DNA of 64,000 nucleotides, from contig CBIHNF010000004.1 of the NCBI GenBank assembly GCA_966211335.1, positions 1 to 64,000 on the forward strand, given 5' to 3'. The position numbers and the translations under genes are program-made. The notes under the pieces were generated by a model that saw only the letters and a program-made list of their open reading frames with translations, had not been told where the DNA came from and did no database searches. Each line of letters opens with the position of its first letter. Within the stretch, counting starts at the first letter, position 1. Shown here piece after piece: positions 25,327 to 32,502 of this stretch. Source of the DNA: JAPWJZ01 sp966211335 (GTDB lineage Bacteria > Pseudomonadota > Alphaproteobacteria > Micavibrionales > UBA2020).

Positions 25327-25744
25327 TTTGAGCCCCCGGAGCGCCTTTTAACATCTGTTTGAGAACGGTCATCCGCCAGCGCTCGAATCGCCGGGAAAAT
25401 CCCGCACGATTCGGTATTGGAAAACGGGTCTGCCAGCACCTTAAACCACTCAAATGTGGGGGTTTTTGGGTGTCGGTGACAGGATATGACGACGCATGCG
25501 ATATGCATGGGATAAAGTGAAAAAAACCAGTATTTTTCATGACTTTAAGGGTTATGCTCAGTTACGGCCTTAAGTTCATGTAATACTAAAAATAATTTTT
25601 CACATATTGCCCCTTGCAATTACCGTTGGGATGCGGCTTTATGTCTTAAAGTTCACTTGTTACGGAGGAGTATGACCCTGATTTAACCGCGAAAACCGGA
25701 AAGTTATGGTCATACAAAGAAACTTTACAAAGGAGAATACTACA
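25327..25744. other. Unassigned 418-base stretch upstream of xerD
   Basis: No convincing gene. A 61-codon minus-strand frame (25323-25508) exists but has no ribosome-binding site. Near the xerD end, TACGGAGGAGT is followed by a five-codon frame ATG ACC CTG ATT TAA (25672-25686), resembling a leader peptide start. An AT-rich tract around 25580-25610 could hold a promoter. No strong terminator hairpin is visible. Confidence 0.4.
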
Positions 25745-26725
25745 ATGGCTCGTCCAGGTCGTCCCAGAATGCCCAAAGCTCCCCTTCCCGGGACTGTTGA
25801 CGCATTCCTCGATATGCTCATCGCTGAACGCGGTGCGGCACTCAATACCCGTCATGCTTATGAACGTGACCTCGCAGATGTCTGCTCTTTCCTTAAGAAG
25901 CAAACCAAGGAAATCGACAGCGCGAACACGACTGACCTCAAATCTTACCTGAATGAACTTGGCGCCCGCGAAAACGCGAAGAGCAAGGGCGGCGGCAAAA
26001 CGGCCGTTCGCACCATCGCTCGCCGCATCTCGGCGCTCCGCCAGTTCTACGGCTTCCTCGTTTCCGAAGGCAAACGCTCGGATGATCCGACGTCCACCAT
26101 CGAAAGCCCGAAGCAGACCCGCACCCTGCCGAAAATCCTGAGCGAAGATGAAGTCACCGTGCTCATCACCACCGCGCAGAAACAAGGCGGCCCGGAAAGC
26201 GTCCGTCTCGTGGCCCTCCTCGAGATCCTTTATGCAACTGGTCTCCGCGTTTCGGAACTCGTTGGCCTGCCCCTCACGTCCATCGGCCCCGACAGCCGCT
26301 ACCTGACTGTCGAAGGCAAAGGCGGCCGCGAGCGCATGGCTCCCCTGTCCGAACCCGCCCAGAAAGCCATGAAAGGCTATATGGATATCCGCACCAAGTT
26401 CCTGATGCCCGACCGCACCGACAGCCAGAGCAAATGGCTCTTCCCGTCGCGCACGTCGGAATCCGGCCACCTCACCCGCCAGCGCTTCGCGCAGCTCCTG
26501 AAAGAGCTGTCCCGCAACGCCGGCATCGATCCGGAGCGCGTGTCACCGCACGTTCTGCGTCACGCTTTCGCGACCCACCTGCTGAAGCACGGCGCTGACC
26601 TCCGCTCGGTCCAGAAAATGCTCGGCCATGCTGACATCGCCACGACCCAGATCTACACCCAAGTGGTCGGCGACCAGGCGAAAGCCGCTACCGAGAAGCA
26701 CCCGCTCGCTGCAAAAGTGGCGTAA
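25745..26725 (+). CDS. xerD: Tyrosine recombinase XerD
   Basis: A 326-residue site-specific tyrosine recombinase that, with XerC, resolves chromosome dimers at dif. The N-terminal SAM-like core-binding domain covers about 15-110 (VDAFLDMLIAERGAALNTR, RRISALRQFYGFL). Catalytic residues are visible: Arg in TGLRVSELVG near 168, Lys in VEGKGGRER near 193, HVLRHAFATH near 270 with the His and Arg, LGHADIATTQ near 293, and the Tyr in IYTQV near 304. The start at 25745 is chosen for AAAGGAG 9 nt upstream; an in-frame ATG at 25706 is the alternative. The length and sequence fit XerD better than XerC. A strong terminator follows. Confidence 0.92.
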   Translation: MARPGRPRMPKAPLPGTVDAFLDMLIAERGAALNTRHAYERDLADVCSFLKKQTKEIDSANTTDLKSYLNELGARENAKSKGGGKTAVRTIARRISALRQFYGFLVSEGKRSDDPTSTIESPKQTRTLPKILSEDEVTVLITTAQKQGGPESVRLVALLEILYATGLRVSELVGLPLTSIGPDSRYLTVEGKGGRERMAPLSEPAQKAMKGYMDIRTKFLMPDRTDSQSKWLFPSRTSESGHLTRQRFAQLLKELSRNAGIDPERVSPHVLRHAFATHLLKHGADLRSVQKMLGHADIATTQIYTQVVGDQAKAATEKHPLAAKVA

Positions 26726-26745
26726 GCTTTTCGAAGCCAAACGAC

Positions 26746-26781
26746 AAAAAACGGGAGCCTTGCAAAAGGCTCCCGTTTTTC
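26746..26781 (+). terminator. Intrinsic terminator after xerD
   Basis: AAAAACGGGAGCCTT pairs with AAGGCTCCCGTTTTT across a short loop, followed by T-rich sequence. Confidence 0.9.
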
Positions 26782-26801
26782 TTTGAAGAATTGGAGAGCA
26801 T

Positions 26802-27122
26802 GTGAAAATCCACTCTTCTGTGTATGCCGCCGGCGCGGTCTTTATCGTTTTGGCGGTGTTCCAATTATCTCTGGCTGCCATGGGTATCGTGGGATATTTC
26901 CAAGTAGAATCCGCTTTCCGGTCCCCGGCAATCTTGCTGTTTCTGGTACTACCGGCCTTAGGCAGCGGCCTATTTAGTGCTTGGGCGTTTGACTTGCTTC
27001 GTCAGCAGATAAAACTAAACAGGGATGACCGGCCGGAGATGATGATGCTTGCGCTGGTGATCGGCTTCAATGTCGCTGCCATGATTTGTGAGTTGATTAT
27101 TTATTGCCTCAGCCATATTTGA
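26802..27122 (+). CDS. Small membrane protein, tandem copy 1
   Basis: A 106-residue protein with three predicted membrane segments (FIVLAVFQLSLAAMGIVGYF, ILLFLVLPALGSGLFSAWAF and LALVIGFNVAAMICELIIY). GTG at 26802 is preceded by TTGGAGAGCAT. The gene downstream is a diverged copy: both begin VKI-[HR]-[ST]-SVY, and both loci have ATGTGAAAATCC at the start, so an ATG-TGA start-stop overlaps the GTG. Composition is AT-richer than neighbours. I do not recognise the family and see no catalytic motif. Confidence 0.65.
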   Translation: MKIHSSVYAAGAVFIVLAVFQLSLAAMGIVGYFQVESAFRSPAILLFLVLPALGSGLFSAWAFDLLRQQIKLNRDDRPEMMMLALVIGFNVAAMICELIIYCLSHI

Positions 27123-27139
27123 GGCATTTTAGAGTACAT

Positions 27140-27421
27140 GTGAAAATCCGCACGTCAGTTTATGTCGTCTCCCTCATCCTGTGCCTGCTTTCGGTTCTCG
27201 AAATCTCATTCATGGAGCATGGCGCGCTGGCGGCCTTTCGGCAGGAGTTTTCTTGGATTGTCTTAATCAGCGTGCCTGTGAACATCCGTTATGCGCTTCA
27301 TTTGTACAAAAGCGTCAAAGAAGACTTTCCCCCTGACCTTGAAATGTTTCTGCTGGTACTCGCGTTAAACTTTGTCAGTATCATAAGTGGCGGGTTATTA
27401 GTTGTGCTGAGCGACCTTTAA
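27140..27421 (+). CDS. Small membrane protein, tandem copy 2
   Basis: A 93-residue protein with three hydrophobic segments (VYVVSLILCLLSVLEISF, a shorter one near EFSWIVLISVPV, and MFLLVLALNFVSIISGGLLV). The GTG start at 27140 follows the first copy's stop by 17 nt and sits in the same ATGTGAAAATCC context. The C-terminal third aligns with copy 1 (E-M-[FM]-x-L-x-L followed by N-[FV]-[VA] and a hydrophobic end). Ribosome-binding strength is weak (GAGTACAT). Probably co-transcribed with copy 1. Function unknown. Confidence 0.6.
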   Translation: MKIRTSVYVVSLILCLLSVLEISFMEHGALAAFRQEFSWIVLISVPVNIRYALHLYKSVKEDFPPDLEMFLLVLALNFVSIISGGLLVVLSDL

Positions 27422-27533
27422 CAGTGTAATTTCAGACATTTGGCAACTTCCCATAGCAATGGAGCAGGAATCTGTCCTTAACCGTTAGGTGGAATGCAAC
27501 CCATTCCAAACCCAACAACCAAGGAGCTTCACC

Positions 27534-27761
27534 ATGAACACCGATAAAATCACCGAGCATATGGAAGTAAAATCCGCTGACGGCCAGCATGTCGGCATCG
27601 TCGACCACATGGAAGGCAAAGATAAAATCAAGCTTGCGAAGATGGATAAAGCAGCTGGCGGCATGCACCATTTCATCCCCGTCGACTGGATCGACCATAT
27701 CGACGCGCATGTCCACCTCTCCAAAACGGCCGCTGATGTGAAAGCCCAATGGCAATCGTAA
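27534..27761 (+). CDS. DUF2171 family protein
   Basis: A 75-residue PRC-barrel-like DUF2171 protein. Typical features are ITEHMEVKSADGQHVGIVDHME at the start, the KIKLAKMDKAAGGMHHFIPVDWI centre and a DAHVHLSKTAADVKAQW end. AAGGAGCTTCACC precedes ATG 27534, so it should be well translated. It is a single-gene unit with its own terminator. Family members are often stress-linked or sporadic and have no known activity. Confidence 0.85.
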   Translation: MNTDKITEHMEVKSADGQHVGIVDHMEGKDKIKLAKMDKAAGGMHHFIPVDWIDHIDAHVHLSKTAADVKAQWQS

Positions 27762-27774
27762 TACGACAGCCATA

Positions 27775-27831
27775 ATTTCTCCTTTTTGGAGAAATGAAAA
27801 AAAGGGTAGCCTTTACAGGCTACCCTTTTTT
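27775..27831 (+). terminator. Double hairpin terminator after DUF2171
   Basis: A first hairpin ATTTCTCC/GGAGAAAT (27775-27795) is followed by a strong one, AAAAAAGGGTAGCC/GGCTACCCTTTTTT (27798-27831), with a T run. Confidence 0.88.
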
Positions 27832-27849
27832 CTTATTGTGGATGTGAAC

Positions 27850-28435
27850 ATGCGCCTGTTCCTTGCGATTATTTTCTGCCTGCTCACCCTGCCCACCTTT
27901 GCGGAGGCACCGGCGGATTACTATGGCAGGGTCGCCTTTACCTATGGCGGGGGAGACGACGGTCTTTGACCATCAGCTGCGGTTCGAGGATTATCTGGCG
28001 GCGCATGCGCCGCGGAAGGTGGCGAAGGATATTGATTTCACCAGCAACAGGTCTGCACGCAAATATAAAACACTACTGCGCGATGCGCTGAAGGCGGGCG
28101 CGGATTTCAACGGGCATTATACCGTCGCGATCTGGGGTTGCGGCACGGGCTGCCAGGAAAGCAAGATCGTCGATATCGAAACAGGGCGCGTGATTGATAT
28201 CATGACGACGGGGCAAGGCGTCGCTTACCGTAAGGACAGCGCCTTGCTGATTGCCAATATGCCGGAAATGGCGAGGGCCGACTGGCTGAGCTATTGTACG
28301 CTGGACGGGGATAACCCGCGCTTCCTCGCGCTGCAGAAGAACCGGCTGAAGCCCCTCAAAAATCTGGATTGTCGCGGGTTTGGAAAAACAATGCCTCCGG
28401 CCTCTGCACCGACCCTGCGAATTAAACTGCGGTAG
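27850..28435 (+). pseudogene. Exported protein gene disrupted by a frameshift at a G run
   Basis: ATG at 27850 opens a frame with a clear signal peptide (MRLFLAIIFCLLTLPTFAEA, then PADYYGRVAFTYGGG). It stops 40 codons in, at TGA 27967-27969. The rest of the gene (ETTVFDHQLRFEDYL..., including GHYTVAIWGCGTGCQ near the middle and DWLSYCTLDGDN) continues in another frame to 28435. The change of frame falls at a run of five G (27949-27953): removing one G joins signal peptide and body smoothly. The body resembles periplasmic proteins with a GHY...WGCG-x-x-C motif. It is either a real pseudogene, a phase-variable homopolymer, or a sequence error. An independent downstream start is possible but would lose the signal peptide. 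Confidence 0.65.
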
Positions 28436-28457
28436 CGAGAACGTCGGTCGTCAAAAC

Positions 28458-28757
28458 CTAGCGTGTGTTTTTAAACCGCACGGTTTTCATCGGGCGGATA
28501 GCACGCGCGGTCTGTGTTGCGCCCCAGCGGAAGGCGGTTAGCTCTTCCTTTTCGGCTTGCTTGATGGCAGCCATGAACTTTTCACTAGCTTCATCTAGTT
28601 TCTTGCGGCTTTCCGCCATTCGCTGCCGGGATGCTACCGCGTGCTCATCAATCTCCTGCATTGTCGCAACCAGACGGTCTGCCAAGGCATTAAAGTCGAT
28701 CTTCCCCTGGCTACGATGGCTTTCTTCCCTGCCGGTTTGTATTTTCTCAGCGGTCAC
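28458..28757 (-). CDS. Coiled-coil protein with C-terminal KTVRFK tail
   Basis: A 99-residue charged, mostly helical protein (ALADRLVATMQEIDEHAVA, then SRKKLDEASEKFMAAIKQAE) ending RPMKTVRFKNTR. The tail matches that of the upstream gene (RPLKTVKFKSAS) and of two ankyrin genes 30 kb away. It starts with GTG overlapping the stop of the upstream gene (GTGA), so it is translated with it. There are no ankyrin repeats, signal peptide or membrane segment. The tail may be a shared docking or sorting signal; this is inference. Confidence 0.7.
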   Translation of the reverse strand: MTAEKIQTGREESHRSQGKIDFNALADRLVATMQEIDEHAVASRQRMAESRKKLDEASEKFMAAIKQAEKEELTAFRWGATQTARAIRPMKTVRFKNTR

Positions 28758-29527
28758 GATGCTGACTTGAATTTGACAGTTTTCAGCGGGCGAAGGCTAC
28801 GCTTGATGCGGATCGCTTCTTGAGGACTTTTCGCAAGCTCGGAAATTTTTGCCTTTTCTGCGGCGGCGGCACGTTCCTTCTCCATCTTCCGTCGCTCCGC
28901 GGCAACACGCTCCTCGTGCTGCATGATCAGCTCCGATGCAGCATCGCGGATTTTCTTTTCACAGACCGTTTCCAGCACAATGGCGACCTCGTTAAAATCC
29001 GACGCGAGCTGGCTGGCTGTCCGCTTGCCATTTATGCCGCGACGCCAGTCGCTACAGTCTTTTGGTGGCTTCGCAGGCTTATGCGCCGCCAATAAAATAC
29101 TTTCCGCCAAGATATTGTTATTCACCGTCATCGTCCGTATACGCGCATTATTCGACATCAATGCCGCCAGTTGATCTATTTGCGAGAAAAGAAAATTTTG
29201 CATTTTCGGTTCGCACTGCTTTAGCTGACGGATTGTATCTTCCAGAAACCGCGTCACCAGCAGCTCGACCACCGCCGGTCGCCCGTTTTCGAGTGCAGCA
29301 AACAGGCCGCTTAAGAGCCATTGTTTCGTTCCATGGCTACCGAAGTTACGGTTTTCATAGCCATCGGTGTCGACACCCTCTTTAAGGAATTTATTTACAT
29401 GCGCCGCATCTCCGTTTTCCACGGCGGTGAAAAAGGCGCGAATGCGACGCGTCGTATCAAACTGATGCGCGCTTTCCTTCGGTGCCAGCACGGCGTTGAG
29501 GATGGTGTTTATAAATGGACGCTTCAC
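28754..29527 (-). CDS. Ankyrin-like protein with coiled coil and C-terminal KTVKFK tail
   Basis: A 257-residue protein. The N-terminal part resembles degenerate ankyrin helices (RIRAFFTAVENGDAAHVNKF, then LLSGLFAALENGRPAVVELL). A helical middle and a strongly charged coiled coil follow (ERVAAERRKMEKERAAAAEK near residues 208-227). The end is RSLRPLKTVKFKSAS. The start is GTG at 29527 without a clear ribosome-binding site, 17 nt after the YwqK-like gene. Its stop overlaps the start of the coiled-coil gene. Middle gene of a three-gene minus-strand operon. Function unknown. Confidence 0.7.
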   Translation of the reverse strand: MKRPFINTILNAVLAPKESAHQFDTTRRIRAFFTAVENGDAAHVNKFLKEGVDTDGYENRNFGSHGTKQWLLSGLFAALENGRPAVVELLVTRFLEDTIRQLKQCEPKMQNFLFSQIDQLAALMSNNARIRTMTVNNNILAESILLAAHKPAKPPKDCSDWRRGINGKRTASQLASDFNEVAIVLETVCEKKIRDAASELIMQHEERVAAERRKMEKERAAAAEKAKISELAKSPQEAIRIKRSLRPLKTVKFKSAS

Positions 29528-29544
29528 GGCCTATTACTCGCGCG

Positions 29545-30222
29545 TTACGCGGCGGATTTCGGTTTCAGCTTCAGCTGCGGCGCGGTCAGGCGGATAACGG
29601 CAAGGCTTTCGCGTGTCTCCTGAAGCTCGGTCAGCTGCGCCGGCGTTAATTCGCGAACGACCTTGCCCGCCTTGGCGTTGAAGGCCGTTTCAAGGGTGCC
29701 GTCCGTGTTGAATATTTCAACCGCCGGGTCGCCGGCGGGGCTGTTCTGGAGCTTGCCGTGCTGGCATCGCTGCACCATTTTCAGCTTGCCGTCTTCGGCA
29801 TAGACTTTCAGCGCGGGGTCGCCGCCGGAGCCGTCCTGCATCCTGCCAAGATTGGCGCGGGTCTGCTGCTTTAGCTGGCCGTTCGGGTAATATTCATTAT
29901 CTGCATAGCCATAGGTCATGTTGTCGGACAGGAGGCCCTGCACGAAGCGGCTTTCGCGCAAGAGTGCGCCGTCGGCATAGTAGCGCTGCTGGGCAGGCTC
30001 TCCGGCGGGGCCGTCGTTCAGCTTGCCGTCCTTGTAGCGGTCGACAGAGATGATGCTGCCGGGGGCGGCTTTCAAAAGGCCTTTGATGAGGGCCTCGGGG
30101 CCTTGGATGTTCTGGTCGAGTAACTTGCAGGCATCGGCCAGTTCCTTGGTGTCACGTACGCCGATGACGATAGAATAATGATCCTTGCCCGCGCCCGCGA
30201 CCAGTTCAAATTCTGCAACCAT
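29545..30222 (-). CDS. YwqK/MORN-like repeat protein
   Basis: A 225-residue protein with repeated units of the YwqK/MORN-variant type: YYADGALLRESRFVQG, YYPNGQLKQQTR, VYAEDGKLKMVQRCQHGKL and IFNTDGTLETAFN, with [DE]GP/SPAG[DE]PA linkers. YwqK proteins are annotated as immunity or antitoxin partners in some systems, but the repeat fold itself is a generic beta scaffold. GGGAG before ATG 30222 decides the start. It leads the operon with the two tail-motif proteins. Its own C-terminus (LKLKPKSAA) is basic and loosely like the tail motif. No signal peptide. Confidence 0.65.
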   Translation of the reverse strand: MVAEFELVAGAGKDHYSIVIGVRDTKELADACKLLDQNIQGPEALIKGLLKAAPGSIISVDRYKDGKLNDGPAGEPAQQRYYADGALLRESRFVQGLLSDNMTYGYADNEYYPNGQLKQQTRANLGRMQDGSGGDPALKVYAEDGKLKMVQRCQHGKLQNSPAGDPAVEIFNTDGTLETAFNAKAGKVVRELTPAQLTELQETRESLAVIRLTAPQLKLKPKSAA

Positions 30223-30551
30223 GTAAATCTCCCTGCGCAATTTCGCCAAAGGCCCGCCGCAAAATGCAGCGTCTTTGTAAACCTTGATTGTTTTGCTGAT
30301 AGTGCGTGGAAGACAGGCGAGAAACCTTTAAACCGCCAGCCCCGAAGGTATTTGCACCCAGCTTATCGAACACATTACGCCCGAGGCCGGATTCTGTCAA
30401 ATTTATGCATCTAATGAATTGTTTTAACTGATTTTTCTGAAAATCTTAGACGGCCATTCCTATCTCTCCACTAGCCGACCTTTGCAAATCCACGCCATAT
30501 CCAATATAAACGTGTTTCGCCCGTGACCGGACGATTTATGGAAGGCAATCG
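30223..30551. other. Intergenic region between the YwqK-like operon and accA
   Basis: A 329-base divergent region that must hold both promoters. I see no gene, no strong hairpin and no clear -35/-10 pair with correct spacing. The accA ribosome-binding site GGAAGG lies at its right end. Confidence 0.5.
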
Positions 30552-31499
30552 ATGTACCATCTTGAATTCGAAAAACCCGTCGTTGAACTGGAAGCCAAAA
30601 TTCTGGACCTCCAGAACATGGACACCGGCAGCGGCGTCAACCTGAAGGAAGAGATCGCCCGTATCCAGGAAAAGGCCGAGCGCATTCTGGCGCAGACCTA
30701 TTCAAAACTGACCGCCGACCAAAAGGTTCAGGTCGCGCGCCATCCCGCACGCCCGCACTTCCTTGATTACACCAAACGCCTCATTCAGGACTTTACGCCC
30801 CTCGCCGGCGACCGCTTGTTTGGTGAAGATGCGGCGCTGCTCGGCGGCCTCGGCCGTTTCCGCGGCCAGTCGGTCGTGGTGATGGGTCAGGAAAAGGGTG
30901 CCGATACCGCAACGCGCATCCACCACAACTTCGGCATGTCGAAGCCCGAAGGCTACCGCAAGGCGCAGCGCCTGATGGCCATGGCAACGCAGTTCGGCCT
31001 GCCGATTGTGACGCTAGTTGATACCGCCGGCGCCTTCCCCGGCATTGAAGCCGAAGAACGCGGCCAGTCGGAAGCCATTGCGAAATCTATCGAAAGCTGC
31101 CTGCGCGCGGAAGTGCCGGTCGTTTCCGTTATCATCGGCGAAGGCGGCTCCGGCGGCGCGATTGCCATTGCGACCGCTGACCGCGTGATGATGCTGGAGC
31201 ATTCGATTTACTCCGTCATTTCGCCGGAAGGCTGCGCCTCTATCCTCTGGCGCTCGGCCGAATTCGCGAAGGACGCCGCGCGCGCCCTGAAGCTGACGGC
31301 GCAGGACCTCAAGCAGCTCGGCATCATCGACACCATCATCGAAGAACCCATGGGCGGCGCGCACCGCGAAGCTGACCGCACCATTGATGTCGTGGGTGAT
31401 TACGTGGAAGCCGCGCTGACGGAGCTTTCCAAACTCGACGGTAAAACCATCAAGACCCGCCGCCGCCAGAAGTACCTGGAAATGGGCCATACGCTTTAA
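30552..31499 (+). CDS. accA: Acetyl-CoA carboxylase carboxyltransferase subunit alpha
   Basis: A 315-residue crotonase-fold subunit which, with AccD, moves the carboxyl group from biotin to acetyl-CoA, producing malonyl-CoA for fatty acid synthesis. Family features: LEFEKPVVELEAKI at the start, RPHFLDYTKRL near 74, VVMGQEKG near 114, FGMSKPEGYRKAQRLM near 131, the oxyanion-hole segments TLVDTAGAFPG near 154 and IGEGGSGGAIAI near 197, and SPEGCASILWR near 224. Length is standard. GGAAGG precedes the ATG. Confidence 0.97.
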   Translation: MYHLEFEKPVVELEAKILDLQNMDTGSGVNLKEEIARIQEKAERILAQTYSKLTADQKVQVARHPARPHFLDYTKRLIQDFTPLAGDRLFGEDAALLGGLGRFRGQSVVVMGQEKGADTATRIHHNFGMSKPEGYRKAQRLMAMATQFGLPIVTLVDTAGAFPGIEAEERGQSEAIAKSIESCLRAEVPVVSVIIGEGGSGGAIAIATADRVMMLEHSIYSVISPEGCASILWRSAEFAKDAARALKLTAQDLKQLGIIDTIIEEPMGGAHREADRTIDVVGDYVEAALTELSKLDGKTIKTRRRQKYLEMGHTL

Positions 31500-31518
31500 T
31501 TTTAAAAAGGTTTTCCCG

Positions 31519-31875
31519 ATGTCGCTCTCCAATAAAGCCAATGGCGCTTTCAAGCGCCTTTCCAACGGCCCGCTTTATTCGCAAAAAGAGCTGGCGAAGG
31601 CGGAAGGCTTTCTCGCGGCGGAAGGCTTCACACCTGTTCAGGATAATGCGGTGCTGGGCATGCGCATCTATAACCGCGGCACTGCCGAAAACGGCACCGC
31701 CGTTATCTACCTCGACGAACTGAAATGCCGCCCTGAAAACAGCGGCATCATGATTGTGACGAAACCCGGGCAGGAAACATTCACGGGCGGCGTTTGGGAC
31801 TATGTGCGCCAGAAAGACATTGCCGCCACCAAAAACCCTGTCCTGCGCTTCCTCAAAAAAGCCAACCCGTTTTAA
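31519..31875 (+). CDS. Hypothetical protein downstream of accA
   Basis: A 118-residue protein, probably cytoplasmic, with no motif I recognise. It contains FLAAEGFTPVQDNAVLGMRIY and TAVIYLDELKCRPENSG, and ends in a basic LRFLKKANPF. AAAAAGG precedes the ATG, and the gene follows accA by 19 nt, suggesting co-transcription. The alternation of strand and turn residues suggests a small alpha/beta fold. Function unknown. Confidence 0.65.
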   Translation: MSLSNKANGAFKRLSNGPLYSQKELAKAEGFLAAEGFTPVQDNAVLGMRIYNRGTAENGTAVIYLDELKCRPENSGIMIVTKPGQETFTGGVWDYVRQKDIAATKNPVLRFLKKANPF

Positions 31876-31884
31876 GCCATCACC

Positions 31885-32193
31885 TTGCAAAACGCCGGAA
31901 GCCTTAAACCTTACTTGTGGCCCTTCCTGCGCAGCCTTGCAGGGGCCGTGATTGCCTTCGGCACTTTCCTTGTACTGCTGTCGTATCTGCCGAATGAAAC
32001 CCAAACCGGCAGCGCGGCAACACCGGATCCTTGCATAAACCCACGCTTTATCTGTGGGGCCGCTGCCTCGCTGGGCGCAGTTATCTCGGGCTTCTGGCAG
32101 GTTTTTACGGGCGGCGCAGAATTCTCGCGGCCTATGGTGGCCGGTACCGCCGCTACCCTCGCCGTGGTCACAATACTGTGCATCGCGCTTTAG
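31885..32193 (+). CDS. Small membrane protein, TTG start
   Basis: A 102-residue protein with three hydrophobic stretches (LAGAVIAFGTFLVLLSYL, ICGAAASLGAVISGFW, AGTAATLAVVTILCIAL). The periplasmic or loop part carries two Cys (DPCINPRFICG). No ATG exists before the first membrane segment, so TTG at 31885 is the likely start despite no clear ribosome-binding site. It lies 9 nt after the previous gene, in the accA transcript direction. Unrecognised. Confidence 0.5.
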   Translation: MQNAGSLKPYLWPFLRSLAGAVIAFGTFLVLLSYLPNETQTGSAATPDPCINPRFICGAAASLGAVISGFWQVFTGGAEFSRPMVAGTAATLAVVTILCIAL

Positions 32194-32205
32194 AAAGAAA
32201 TATTG

Positions 32206-32499
32206 ATGAACGACAACCAAGACTGGAAGCCCTGCACTTCTCCCACACCGGACGATATCATCCGCTGGACAGAACCTGTCTGGGCGCCGCCGACGAAGAA
32301 GCGCGGCAAGCCCGACGCGATTGGTGAGCAGCGCATCACGGCCGCCGTTCTCGACATCGGTGAGACGGTGGAATTGAAAGTACGCCAGATCGAGCAGATT
32401 TCGCTGGATGAAGGCGCAACTTTGAAAGTAAAGCCCGGCGATATCATCCGCCGCAAGCCGGACAGCCTGATCAAGGGCGGCTGCGAAAAACTCGGCTAA
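32206..32499 (+). CDS. Hypothetical protein
   Basis: A 97-residue soluble, charged protein. It starts ATG at 32206 (a TTG just upstream is in frame) after a weak AAAGAAA site. Segments DDIIRWTEPVWAPPTKKRGK, RITAAVLDIGETVELKVRQI and TLKVKPGDIIRRKPDSLI suggest a small beta-rich domain. It is the last gene of the run after accA and ends 3 nt before the convergent large membrane-protein gene. No family recognised. Confidence 0.6.
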   Translation: MNDNQDWKPCTSPTPDDIIRWTEPVWAPPTKKRGKPDAIGEQRITAAVLDIGETVELKVRQIEQISLDEGATLKVKPGDIIRRKPDSLIKGGCEKLG

Positions 32500-32502
32500 A
32501 GA

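Noticed and set aside
25323..25508. 61-codon minus-strand frame upstream of xerD
   Set aside because: No ribosome-binding site, no recognised motif, and it overlaps the end of the small membrane-protein gene. Kept only as part of the unassigned stretch.
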